Shown here one piece after another: positions 27,548 through 36,191 of a DNA stretch of 64,000 bases (its first letter is position 1; each line of letters begins with the position of its first letter). This DNA is from Rhodanobacter sp. PCA2 (GTDB lineage Bacteria; Pseudomonadota; Gammaproteobacteria; Xanthomonadales; Rhodanobacteraceae). The DNA lies in NCBI RefSeq assembly GCF_013620825.1, contig NZ_NJIC01000051.1:1-64000 (forward strand). Direction: 5' to 3'. The notes beneath the pieces are model-generated. The model saw only the letters and a list, made by a program, of their open reading frames with translations, searched no databases and was not told where the DNA came from. The position numbers and the translations under genes were made by a program.

Positions 27548-28918
27548 ATGAGCCTGCGCAGCCTGTTCGTCGACTTCAACAGCTACTTCGCCTCGGTGGA
27601 ACAGCACGAGGTGCCGGCGCTGCGCGGCCGGCCGGTGGGCGTGGCCCCGGTGGACGCGGAAACCACCAGCCTGATCGCCGCCAGCTACGAGGCGAAGGCC
27701 CATGGCGTCTCCACCGGCACGATGGTGCGCGAGGCGCGCGCGCGCTGTCCGGGCATCGTCATCGTGACCGCGCGGCCGGAACGCTATGTGCACTGGCACC
27801 ACGTTTTCCTTGAAGCGATCGACCGCGCCATCCCCATCGCCCACGTCGGCTCCATCGACGAGATGGCCTGCGAACTCGTCGGCCGCCAGCGCCAGCGAAC
27901 GGAAGCCGAGCGCATCGCGCGGCAGGTGAAGGAAGAGATCGCCAGGGCCGCGCCCGGCGGCGCGATCCGCTGCTCCATCGGCATCGCGCCCAACGACTTC
28001 CTCGCCAAGACCGCCTCGGACATGCAGAAGCCCGACGGCCTGGTGGTGATCGAGCAGGCCGACCTGCCGCACGCGCTGCACGAACTCAAGCTGCGCGACC
28101 TGTGCGGCATCGGCGCCTCGATGGAAGCGCGCCTCAACGTCGAAGGCATCTTCACCGTGGCCCAGCTCACCGCGGCCTCGAAGCTGGTGCTGCGCCGCGC
28201 CTGGGGCGGCATCGAAGGCGAGCGCATGTGGGGCCTGCTGCGCGGCGCGTGGCTGCCGGTCGCCGCGACCACGCGCGGTTCGCTGGGCCACTCGCACGTG
28301 CTCGGCCCCGAACTGCGCACGCCCGAAGGCGCGCTGGCGGTGCTGAAGAAGCTGCTGGTGAAAGCCGCCATGCGCCTGCGCCGCGACCAGTTGCTGGCCG
28401 GCGCGATGACGGTGGCCATCCGCTTCGTCGGCTACGAGGAACGCTGGGAAAGCGGCATCAACTTCGACCCCACCGACGACAGCCGCAACCTGCTGCACCT
28501 GCTCGCAGCGATGCTGGATGCCGGCCGCGTGCGCAAGCGCCCCCTGCCCGGCCCCGCCCGCGCCGTACCGCTGTCGGTGAGCGTCACCCTCACCCGCCTC
28601 GCCGAACGCACGCAAACCAGCGGCTCGCTGTTCGCGCCCGGCGGCGACACGCGCAAGATCGACGCCGTGGTGGATCGCATCAACACCAAATACGGCCTCA
28701 ACAAGGTCTACTTCGGCGGCATGCAGGCCGCGTTGAAGCACGACGCCGCGCCCATGCGCATCCCCTTCAACCGCATCCCCGACGGCGACAGCGAGAAGGA
28801 GGCCGAGCACAACGCGCTGTGGCTGCAATCCATCAACCGCTTCAAGGCGATGGCCGAAGGCGAACATCGGCGGCGGGAGAAGGAACGCGGCGGCAAGCCT
28901 CCGACTGGACGTGGCTGA
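27548..28918 (+). CDS. Noncanonical Y-family DNA polymerase-like protein (UmuC/DinB domain)
   Basis: A 456-residue protein with an N-terminal Y-family palm: metal-binding Asp in LFVDFNSYFASVEQ, the SYEAKAHGVSTGT finger motif, and the acidic pair in GSIDEMACEL. A helix-hairpin-helix-like thumb (RDLCGIGASMEARL) and a little-finger-like region follow. This group is often misnamed type VI secretion ImpB. It is longer than DinB (about 350) and ends in a charged tail KEAEHNALW...REKERGG. It is probably an error-prone polymerase or a catalytically altered paralogue. It is divergent from galM, with no LexA-like box that I could identify. Confidence 0.8.
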   Translation: MSLRSLFVDFNSYFASVEQHEVPALRGRPVGVAPVDAETTSLIAASYEAKAHGVSTGTMVREARARCPGIVIVTARPERYVHWHHVFLEAIDRAIPIAHVGSIDEMACELVGRQRQRTEAERIARQVKEEIARAAPGGAIRCSIGIAPNDFLAKTASDMQKPDGLVVIEQADLPHALHELKLRDLCGIGASMEARLNVEGIFTVAQLTAASKLVLRRAWGGIEGERMWGLLRGAWLPVAATTRGSLGHSHVLGPELRTPEGALAVLKKLLVKAAMRLRRDQLLAGAMTVAIRFVGYEERWESGINFDPTDDSRNLLHLLAAMLDAGRVRKRPLPGPARAVPLSVSVTLTRLAERTQTSGSLFAPGGDTRKIDAVVDRINTKYGLNKVYFGGMQAALKHDAAPMRIPFNRIPDGDSEKEAEHNALWLQSINRFKAMAEGEHRRREKERGGKPPTGRG

Positions 28919-29097
28919 CTGCATCCGGCATGACGCGTTCCACCGGAAAGTGCGTCCGCGAGGCGATCGACTTCGCCGGTTTGCGCAGTCCGGCTTCGCG
29001 GCGCACGGAGGCAGGCGCGACTTTAGGACCCGTCCGATAGTCCGTGGCGAGTCTCCGGCCCAGACTCGGACCCTGCCATGCAGAGCGATCCGAACGG

Positions 29098-29958
29098 ATG
29101 ACGCACGACCCCTCTTCACTTGCCCGGATTGGCCGCGTCATCAGCCGCCATCGCTATTACGGCATGTCGGTGGCCCTGCTGCTCGTGGGCCTGTTGTTCC
29201 TGGTGGCGGCCGCGCTGCTGCTTTACGTCGTCATGCAAGTGCGGCACGGCAATCTATCGATGTCGGACCCGACGCTCATCGCCAGGAGCATGGCCGGCTC
29301 CGCGGCCATCGGCGTGTCGCTCATCCTGCTGGGGCTCTGGGCGCACCAGACCTGCTGGACGCTGGCCGAGCATGGCGTTGCCTGCCACAAGGGCGGGAAG
29401 ATTCAGACATGGCGCTTCGACGAGATCGTCGAAACGAGCCGCTGCTACAGGCAGAACCTGGCGCTGGTCGCCGTGGCATGGCGTGGCCGCGGGGATGGAG
29501 GCTGGATCAGCGTCAACGCGCGCTTGAGCGATTTCCGCCGATTCCACGACGCCCTGACCGCCGCCAACACCGCCGCGCGCACCCCCTGGCTGCTGGACCG
29601 GCTGCACCGCGGCGAAGCGCTCGATTTCGTGGAGTGGCCCGAGGGTGTTTCGTCGGCCATGACGGCCGACTTCGGAACGACGATGGACGCGCTCGCGGCC
29701 AAATCCAGGCCCGCGGTGCGCCTGACGCGCGACAGCCTCGCCATGGGCGATCGACATGTCGAACTGGCCGCCATCGACGAACGGGATGTGCCCGATACCT
29801 GGGCAAAACCCGTCGTGCACTTGCGCCTGCGGGACGGCTCGACGGCGTTGACCCTGGGCTACCAGCGCATCATCGACTTTCCGTTGCTGATGGCCCTGGT
29901 CGAAACCCTGGCGAGACGTGCAAAGGCGAAACCCGTCGACGTATCGCTGCACGCCTGA
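29098..29958 (+). CDS. Hypothetical two-helix membrane protein
   Basis: 286 residues: two hydrophobic segments (about residues 22-46 and 62-82) followed by a roughly 200-residue soluble domain with beta-rich segments, such as HKGGKIQTWRFDEIVE and VHLRLRDGSTALTLGY. This resembles a bacterial PH-like layout. I do not recognise a family. Base composition is slightly lower in GC than in neighbours. It lies 179 bp after the polymerase-like gene, a gap with no clear signal, and converges with the permease-prefix gene. No function assigned. Confidence 0.6.
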   Translation: MTHDPSSLARIGRVISRHRYYGMSVALLLVGLLFLVAAALLLYVVMQVRHGNLSMSDPTLIARSMAGSAAIGVSLILLGLWAHQTCWTLAEHGVACHKGGKIQTWRFDEIVETSRCYRQNLALVAVAWRGRGDGGWISVNARLSDFRRFHDALTAANTAARTPWLLDRLHRGEALDFVEWPEGVSSAMTADFGTTMDALAAKSRPAVRLTRDSLAMGDRHVELAAIDERDVPDTWAKPVVHLRLRDGSTALTLGYQRIIDFPLLMALVETLARRAKAKPVDVSLHA

Positions 29959-29998
29959 TCACGGTGCCCGAGGGACTGCGCCTGTCGACGAACGACCG

Positions 29999-30403
29999 TC
30001 AATGGGCCGCGATCCGCCGCTGGCGAAGATCCATGCCGATATGGACGAAGACGAGGATCGAGGCGGCAAGCGTCAGATAGTCGCGAACCGTGTGCGGCTC
30101 GAAGACGTCGTGGAAGGTGAGCCAGTTCACGAACACCAGAACCAGCACCGTTGACAGGGCAAGCAAGCGTTGTGGCATTTCGAAGTACTCCCGTCCCGAG
30201 GAGGCCAGGCCGTCCACGACGACCCGTACCAGAAACATCGACAGAGCCGTTGCGCCGCCACGCTCGTACGCATCCCTGGCGGCAGCGACGAAGACCAGCT
30301 TCATTTCCCGGCTGAACCGCTCCCGAAAAGGTTTCGGATAGATCAGCAGCAGCGTGCCGTAGCTCTTTTCCAGCAGACGAATGGTGCGATGACCGAGCTT
30401 CAT
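29999..30403 (-). CDS. Small membrane protein with permease-prefix-like N-terminus
   Basis: 134 residues. The N-terminal YPKPFRERFSREMKLVF segment resembles the short prefix domain found before FtsX-like permeases that accompany PadR regulators. Two or three hydrophobic helices follow (about 75-125). Its ATG overlaps the PadR stop by 4 nt (ATGA), so the two are translationally coupled. With the ABC permease remnant upstream of PadR, this may be what is left of a PadR-controlled transporter system (inference). Confidence 0.7.
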   Translation of the reverse strand: MKLGHRTIRLLEKSYGTLLLIYPKPFRERFSREMKLVFVAAARDAYERGGATALSMFLVRVVVDGLASSGREYFEMPQRLLALSTVLVLVFVNWLTFHDVFEPHTVRDYLTLAASILVFVHIGMDLRQRRIAAH

Positions 30404-30783
30404 CCCGGTCGCCCCGTTGCCGTCTGGAAATTTCGCGGAAGCAGTTTCCTCGCCTGCGCCGCAGAGACGGCGACGGCCAGTCGCGCGGCCTCGGCGCGGG
30501 CGGCTCGAAGGCCGATATCGGTCGCGCGATAGTAGCGACGCCGCTCGTCGTCCAGCTCCGGATCGGGGCGCTCGTCGCACTCCTCGACCAGCCCCGCGGA
30601 AAGCATGCGCTTCAGGCATCCGTACAAGGTGCCCGGGCCCAGCTTCAACGCGCCGCCCGTATCGCTCTCGACGGCCTGCATGATGCTGTAGCCGTGCCGT
30701 TCGCGATCGGCCAAGGCCAGCAGTATGTGGAACACGGCCGGCGAGAGCGGGTTGACTGGCATGGCGTGATCGTCTCCGGGCAT
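30400..30783 (-). CDS. PadR-family transcriptional regulator
   Basis: A 127-residue winged-helix regulator: LSPAVFHILLALADRERHGYSIMQAVE is the PadR DNA-binding start, GPGTLYGCLKRML the recognition region, and RRYYRATDIGLRA the wing. A short C-terminal dimerisation helix follows. ATG 30783 lies 1 nt from a perfect 21-bp palindrome, so autoregulation is very likely; ATG 30762 is an alternative start. It is coupled to the small membrane protein downstream. PadR proteins commonly sense phenolics or antibiotics, but no ligand can be inferred. Confidence 0.88.
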   Translation of the reverse strand: MPGDDHAMPVNPLSPAVFHILLALADRERHGYSIMQAVESDTGGALKLGPGTLYGCLKRMLSAGLVEECDERPDPELDDERRRYYRATDIGLRAARAEAARLAVAVSAAQARKLLPRNFQTATGRPG

Positions 30784-30804
30784 CTATATCCGTTACGGAT
30801 ATAG
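30784..30804. promoter_or_regulatory. Perfect 21-bp palindrome, predicted PadR operator
   Basis: The 9-nt half-site TATATCCGT (30785-30793), a central T and ACGGATATA (30795-30803) form an exact inverted repeat. It extends by one more C/G pair to 30784-30804. It abuts the PadR start codon, as expected of an autorepressor site. Confidence 0.75.
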
Positions 30805-30983
30805 TTACTCCCTCGCCGGAACCGAGTCAAGCCGTGGACTCGCGGAACGATGGAAGACCCCGCGATACGGGCCTTCGCCCGGAGCCGGCATACGAAGACG
30901 AAGCCGAACTATCCGCAATCCGGTGCGACGCACGGCGCAGATGGTCGTCCCTGCGCAGAGACGACCGCAACGAATCCGCAAAG

Positions 30984-31318
30984 TCAGCGCCCGGCAAACA
31001 CCACCGCCGGCGAAAGCTTCAGCACCGGGCGCCCGCTGGGCAAGGCCGCCACCAGGCTGACCAGGGTCACAATGGCCATGCCGAAAATCGGCGTGAACCA
31101 CATCATGCGGAAGGGGTGGTCCACCGCGCCGAAGATCCTGCCGGCGAGGCAGCACAGGTCCAGGCCCATTCCCGTGCCCAGCAAGGCACACATGCCGGCC
31201 TGCACGAACAGCATGCGCACGAGCTGCCGCGACGTGGCGCCCATGGCGCCGAGCACTGCGTATTGCCGGAGGTTCTCGCTGGTGAAGATGTAGAGCATCA
31301 CGCCGCTGGCGCCGAAGT
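30984..31318 (-). pseudogene. C-terminal remnant of an FtsX/DevC-type ABC transporter permease
   Basis: The reading frame encodes NFGASGVMLYIFTSENLRQ, then VLGAMGATSRQLVRMLF and a tail ending LSPAVVFAGR. These match the last transmembrane region of FtsX-like permeases (usual family length near 380-400 residues). Only about 110 residues remain, and the similarity begins immediately after the stop of the methylglyoxal-synthase-domain gene. No start codon with ribosome-binding site is seen. The gene is therefore truncated at its 5' end. Its nearness to PadR and a permease-prefix protein suggests one decayed efflux locus. Confidence 0.7.
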
Positions 31319-32206
31319 TCACGCCCCCTTCGCTCGTCGCCCCCGCCGCACCTCCGCCGCCTCGGCCCACCGCGCCGCCAACCGTGGCGTGGTGATGCAC
31401 ACCGCCGTGTCGGTAACCGTGGTCACCGCGCGTTCCAGCAGCTGGATGTCGGCCTCATGCTGGCGGGCCACGTGCGGGTCTTCGAAGAAGATCGCGCGGT
31501 GGCAGCGGCGTTGCAGCACCAGGTCGGCGATCTGCGCGTCGCCGCCCATCGGGCCGCTCTGGTAGCGGTCCACCCAGGGCTTGCCTTGCGGCCAGCCGCG
31601 GCTCCAGGCCAGTTCGTTGAGGCGCTGGCCGGTGGTGCCGGTGGCCACGCGGCGGGCGAAACGCGACAGCGTGTCGAAGTGCTCGCCCGCGTAGGCCAGC
31701 ATGGCGGGCTTCATCGCGTCGTGGGCGATCAGGGCCAGCGTCTGCGACTCCGGCGCATGCAGGTCGTCGGCGCCGGGGTCGGGCGCCAGCCCGGCGTGCA
31801 TGCGCTCCAGCTCGATCCAGTCGCGCGCGGAGGCCACGGTGGAGAGGAAGGGCTTGGCGTGGATCACGCACTGGCGCTTGAGCGCCACCGCCTCGGGGAA
31901 CACCGAGGAGGGATCGACCGGGTCGATCAGGTAGATCGCGCCGTCCAGCGTGCGCGCGTCGCCGTCCATGCCCACCACTTCGGCTACCAGCTTCATCAGG
32001 CCGCCTTCGCGGCCGTAGGGGTAGCGGCGCAGCGGTGGGTAATCCGCGAGCAGGCCGGCGCGCACGATGGCGTCGTGGGTACGGCCCACCGCGTGCAGGC
32101 CGAGATCCAGTTCGCGGATGCCGCGCTCGCAGGCGCGCAGCCAGCGGAACAGCGCCGCGTCGTCGCGGCCGTGGTGCAGTTGATTGGCGGCCAGACCCAG
32201 GCGCAT
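31319..32206 (-). CDS. Tandem methylglyoxal-synthase-like domain protein
   Basis: 295 residues. The C-terminal half (about 155-285) is an MGS-like domain: LALIAHDAMKP, RVATGTTGQRL with the phosphate-binding TGTTG, SGPMGGDAQIADLV, and AIFFEDP. Classical MGS is about 150 residues. The N-terminal half aligns by layout with the same fold: LGLAANQ, HAVGRTHDAI, YPYGREGGLMKLV, GAIYLIDPVD. It appears to be a diverged duplicate. Methylglyoxal synthase converts dihydroxyacetone phosphate to methylglyoxal and phosphate. The catalytic Asp region IAHDAMK is kept in the second half only. AGAGGA precedes the ATG, 19 bp from the SpmAB-like gene. Confidence 0.75.
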   Translation of the reverse strand: MRLGLAANQLHHGRDDAALFRWLRACERGIRELDLGLHAVGRTHDAIVRAGLLADYPPLRRYPYGREGGLMKLVAEVVGMDGDARTLDGAIYLIDPVDPSSVFPEAVALKRQCVIHAKPFLSTVASARDWIELERMHAGLAPDPGADDLHAPESQTLALIAHDAMKPAMLAYAGEHFDTLSRFARRVATGTTGQRLNELAWSRGWPQGKPWVDRYQSGPMGGDAQIADLVLQRRCHRAIFFEDPHVARQHEADIQLLERAVTTVTDTAVCITTPRLAARWAEAAEVRRGRRAKGA

Positions 32207-32225
32207 CGTCGTCCTCTCGTTCGTT

Positions 32226-33455
32226 TCAGCCGAAGAACCAGTAGCACACGCCGATCGAGGCGAGCACGCCGGCGAGGTCGGCCAGCAGTGCGCAGCCGAT
32301 GGTGTGGCGCACGCGGCGGATGCCCACCGCGCCGTAATACACCGCCACCACGTAGAACGTGGTCTCGGTGCTGCCCTGGATGGTAGCGGCGAGCAGCGCG
32401 GGGAAGCTGTCCACGCCGCTGTGGTGCATGGTCTCGATCAGCATCGCGCGCGCCGCGCTGCCGGAGAACGGCTTGACCAGCGCGGTGGGCAGCGCGTCGA
32501 CGAAGCGCGTGTCCAGCCCCGCATGCGTCGCCGCCCAGCGGATGCCGTCCAGCGCGAAATCCAGTGCGCCCGAGGCGCGCAGCACGCCCACCGCGCACAG
32601 CATCGCCACCAGGTAGGGCAGCAGGTCCTTCGCCACGTCGAAGCCCTGTTTCGCGCCGTCGATGAAGCTTTCGAACAATGGCACGCGCTTGTACGCCCCC
32701 GCGCAAAGGAACAGCAGGATCACGCCGAACAGCATCAGGTTGCCGAGCAGGCCGGACAGCGAGGCCAGCGCCGCCGCGGTGAGCGAGGTGAGCAGCGCCA
32801 CGAAGCCGCCGAGCAGCAGGCCGCCGCCCAGCAGCCACGCCAGCACCACCGGATCGCGCAACTTCAGGCGCTGCATGTAGGCCACCGACAGCAGGCCGGT
32901 GAGGTTGGCGCAGAAGTGCGCCAGCAAGGTGGGCAGGAACACCAGGGTGGGGTCGTGCGCACCGGCCTGCGCGCGGTACACGAACACCGTCACCGGCAGC
33001 AGGGTGAGCGAGGAGGCGTTGAGCACCAGGAACAGGATCTGCGCGTTGCTCGCGGTGTCTTCCGACGGGTTCAGCGTCTGCAGTTCGCGCATCGCGCGCA
33101 GGCCGATGGGCGTGGCCGCGTTGTCCAGGCCCAGCGCGTTCGCGGCGAAGTTCAGCGTGACCAGGCCGATGGCGGGATGGCCGCGCGGCACGCCCGGCAT
33201 CAGCCGGGCGAACAGCGGGCCGAGCAGCCACGCCAGCTTGTCCACCAGACCCGCCTGCTCGGCGATGCGCAGGAAGCCCAGCCACAGCGCCAGCGTGCCG
33301 AACAGCAGCAGCAGCACCTTGACCGACAGGTCGGCCATGTCGAACAGCGCGGCCACGATCGCGGCGAACACGCCCGGGTCGCCCCCCACCAGCCAGCGCG
33401 ACAGCGCGGCCACCGCCGCCGCCAGGAAGAAGCCGAACCACAGGCGGCTCAGCAT
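32226..33455 (-). CDS. SpmA-SpmB fusion type nucleoside-recognition (Gate) membrane protein
   Basis: A 409-residue inner-membrane protein with two Gate (nucleoside recognition) halves corresponding to spore maturation proteins A and B fused in one chain. Motifs include LNFAANALGLDNAATPIGLRAM in the first half, and KPFSGSAARAMLIE and QGSTETTFYVVAVYYGAVG in the second. Such fused proteins occur widely in non-sporulating Proteobacteria; transport function is unproven. The same strand carries the methylglyoxal-synthase-domain gene 19 bp downstream, so they form an operon. Confidence 0.85.
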   Translation of the reverse strand: MLSRLWFGFFLAAAVAALSRWLVGGDPGVFAAIVAALFDMADLSVKVLLLLFGTLALWLGFLRIAEQAGLVDKLAWLLGPLFARLMPGVPRGHPAIGLVTLNFAANALGLDNAATPIGLRAMRELQTLNPSEDTASNAQILFLVLNASSLTLLPVTVFVYRAQAGAHDPTLVFLPTLLAHFCANLTGLLSVAYMQRLKLRDPVVLAWLLGGGLLLGGFVALLTSLTAAALASLSGLLGNLMLFGVILLFLCAGAYKRVPLFESFIDGAKQGFDVAKDLLPYLVAMLCAVGVLRASGALDFALDGIRWAATHAGLDTRFVDALPTALVKPFSGSAARAMLIETMHHSGVDSFPALLAATIQGSTETTFYVVAVYYGAVGIRRVRHTIGCALLADLAGVLASIGVCYWFFG

Positions 33456-33868
33456 GCGGGTCCGATGGCTGGGAAGGGCGGCGACATGCAGCCATTGTCA
33501 TCGACAACGCCCGGGACGACCAGCCTGTCCGCCTTGTGCCCGGAACGCCGACGGCCGGGCGGACGCGCGCCCCGGTCGCCTGGATATCCCGCTCCAGGGC
33601 AATGGAAAGCCCGAGGACGGCGACTCGCGCGACCGCCGGGCGGCGGAACGATGCGCCCACCGGCGATGGCGGCCGGCCCCACCTGCGTGCCCGGCCGCCG
33701 CGACAGGCGCCGGCTGCAAGGCACCTCCGCGCCCTGCGGAGCGGCACCTTTTGGGCGGCTATACGGCCATGCGGCCATCGGGGTCGCCGTCATCCATGCG
33801 CCACGGAATCGTAAGAAATGGCCCGCAGGATATCGCGCCTTCACCCTCTTCCAACCTCGGCGCCCTGC
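33456..33868. other. 413-bp intergenic region before the first TonB receptor-phosphatase pair
   Basis: Divergent spacer between the SpmAB-like gene and the TonB receptor. It contains TTGTCATCGACAA (33495-33507), a perfect 5+3+5 inverted repeat, but no convincing promoter or two-half-site Pho box. Alternative receptor starts at 33818 and 33911 fall in or just beyond it. Confidence 0.5.
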
Positions 33869-36178
33869 ATGCACACCTCCGACCGCACGCCCCGTTCCCC
33901 CGGCAGCAAGATGGACCTTCCCGCGTTGAAGGCGCTTGTCGCGGGTATCCGCCGACGCAGCGCATACGCCCCCTTGCTGATCGCCGCGAACTTCTGCGTG
34001 GCCGGCCTGGCCATGGCCGCCGATGCGCCGGCAGCCGACACCGCCCAACCCGCGGCCGCGACCGCCGCCAAGACCAGCGCGACGACCGCCAACGCCAAGC
34101 AGCTGGAAGAAGTGGAAGTCCGCGCCGACACCACCACCTCCGCCATCGTGCAGGCGCCCACCCAGGCCGAGCTGGACATCACCCAGCCGCAGTCGGTGAT
34201 CGGGCTGGACTACATCGCCAACCACGTGGCCCCCACGGCCGACTACGCCACCATCGCCGCGATCGCCCCGGGCGTGTCCAACGTCGGCGTCAGCGGGCCG
34301 GGCCTGGGCGAGTCGAAGCAGATGACCCTCCGCGGCTTCAACGACAACCAGTACAACGTCACCTACGACGGCATCCCCTTCGGCGACACCAACGACTTCA
34401 GCCACCACACCAGCAGCTACTTCCCGGCCAAGATGATCGGCCAGGTCACGGTGGACCGCGGCCCCGGCGGCGCCAGCCAGATCGGCCAGGCCACGTTCGG
34501 CGGCACGGTGGCGCTGCGCTCGAAGGATGCCCGCGACGAGTTCTCGTTCATCCCGACCTACAGCTACGGCAGCTACGACACCTCGCTGACCCACCTCGAG
34601 CTCAACAGCGGCCGGATGGAGAGCCTGGGCGGCGGCAAGCTGATCGCCAGCGCGCAGTACAACGACACCGACACCTTCCGCACCTACGCGCCGATGAACC
34701 GCAAGACCGGCTACGTCAAGTACGTGCAGCCGGTGGGCTCGTCGACCGAGCTGACCTTCCTCAGCAACTACAACTACATCCGCTTCAACAACCCGGACAA
34801 GACCACGCTGACCCAGAAGCAGATCGACACGCTGGGCCGCAACTTCGGCCTCAACACCGACCGCACCAGCACCGACTGCTACTGCTACAACTACCAGACC
34901 AAGGAAACCGACCTCGAGTACGTCGGCCTGAGCAGCGCGCTTACCGACACCTGGCACCTGGACGACAAGCTCTACACCTACGCCTACAAGAACGACAGCC
35001 ACGAAAGCCCGTACGTGGGCACGGCTTCGTCCAAGACCGGCATGGGCGGCTACAACAAGATCAACAACTACCGCGCCTGGGGCAACGTGCTCGAGGCCAC
35101 GCACAGCGACGACCACGGCCAGCTGAAGCTGGGCGCGTGGTACGAGTACATCGACAACACCCGCTACAGCGTCGCGCTCGACTACGGACTCGGCGGCATC
35201 CACGACGTGAAGAAGGGCAAGCCGGACAGCAGCGCCTACAAGTACACGATGGTGGACCGCCTGCGCACCACGCAGCTCTACGCCGAGTACGCCTGGCGCG
35301 TGACCGACGCCTTCACCGTCACCCCCGGCGTGAAGTACGACCGCGCCACCCGCTACCTCGACGCGCCGATCAACCAGACCACCAAGCTGCCGCTGTTCTA
35401 CCAGCAGACCTGGGACAAGGTGCTGGGCTCGCTCACCGCCAACTACATGCTGAGCAGCGAGTGGAGCGTGTACGGACAGGCGGCGCAGGGCTTCCTCACG
35501 CCCAACCTCAACCAGTTCTACGTGCCCGATCCGCGCAAGAGCAACACCAAGCCGCAGCAGACGACGAACTACCAGGCGGGCACGGTGTACAAGAACGACC
35601 GCTTCAACGCCGATGCGGACGTGTTCTACATCGACTACCAGAACTTCCCGCTGTCCAGCACGGACCCGGTCACCCACGACCCCATCTTCGCGATGGCCAA
35701 GGGCGCCACCATGCAGGGCGCGGAAGCCGAGGCCACCTACTACGTGGGCGACGGCGTCAGCCTCTACGCGAACGGCTCGATCATCGACGCCAAGTTCAAG
35801 CGCTCGAACCTGCGCATGCCCACCGTGCCGTCCGGCACCGCCGCGGCCGGCTTCCTGTACGACTTCGGCGGCTTCTCCGGCTCGCTCACCAGCAAGTACG
35901 TGGGCGGCCAGCGCGTCTACAACAGCAACCTCAACCCCGACGTGGCCAGCTCCGCCACCGCCACCGGCCACACCACCGGCTGGTGGACCACGGCGCTCAG
36001 CCTGGGCTACGGCCAGAAGCTCGGCGATTCGTTCATCAAGAGCTACAAGGTGCGCCTGCAGGTGGACAACCTGCTCGACGAGCACAAGCAGGTGATCGAC
36101 AGCATCAAGGGCACCACGCCGTACTTGCTGGTGCTGCCGGGTCGCACCTGGTTCGCCTCCGTGTCGCTGGCGATGTGA
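33869..36178 (+). CDS. TonB-dependent receptor, phosphatase-linked paralogue A
   Basis: A roughly 769-residue outer-membrane receptor. The hydrophobic signal segment (SAYAPLLIAANFCVAGLAMA) is followed by an Ala-rich linker. The plug has TLRGFNDNQYNVTYDGIP and VDRGPGGASQIGQATFGG; the C-terminal barrel ends FASVSLAM. It is clearly paralogous to the receptor at 44169. Start choice is uncertain (33818, 33869 or 33911; the last gives the most usual signal-peptide length). The class A acid phosphatase gene follows after 13 bp. The pairing suggests uptake linked to a phosphorylated compound that the phosphatase dephosphorylates; the ligand is unknown. Confidence 0.85.
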   Translation: MHTSDRTPRSPGSKMDLPALKALVAGIRRRSAYAPLLIAANFCVAGLAMAADAPAADTAQPAAATAAKTSATTANAKQLEEVEVRADTTTSAIVQAPTQAELDITQPQSVIGLDYIANHVAPTADYATIAAIAPGVSNVGVSGPGLGESKQMTLRGFNDNQYNVTYDGIPFGDTNDFSHHTSSYFPAKMIGQVTVDRGPGGASQIGQATFGGTVALRSKDARDEFSFIPTYSYGSYDTSLTHLELNSGRMESLGGGKLIASAQYNDTDTFRTYAPMNRKTGYVKYVQPVGSSTELTFLSNYNYIRFNNPDKTTLTQKQIDTLGRNFGLNTDRTSTDCYCYNYQTKETDLEYVGLSSALTDTWHLDDKLYTYAYKNDSHESPYVGTASSKTGMGGYNKINNYRAWGNVLEATHSDDHGQLKLGAWYEYIDNTRYSVALDYGLGGIHDVKKGKPDSSAYKYTMVDRLRTTQLYAEYAWRVTDAFTVTPGVKYDRATRYLDAPINQTTKLPLFYQQTWDKVLGSLTANYMLSSEWSVYGQAAQGFLTPNLNQFYVPDPRKSNTKPQQTTNYQAGTVYKNDRFNADADVFYIDYQNFPLSSTDPVTHDPIFAMAKGATMQGAEAEATYYVGDGVSLYANGSIIDAKFKRSNLRMPTVPSGTAAAGFLYDFGGFSGSLTSKYVGGQRVYNSNLNPDVASSATATGHTTGWWTTALSLGYGQKLGDSFIKSYKVRLQVDNLLDEHKQVIDSIKGTTPYLLVLPGRTWFASVSLAM

Positions 36179-36191
36179 CGGGAGAGCTGCC

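Noticed and set aside
27548-28918. Type VI secretion ImpB
   Set aside because: The name is a historical mislabel for this family; the palm-domain motifs are those of Y-family polymerases and no other T6SS gene is nearby.
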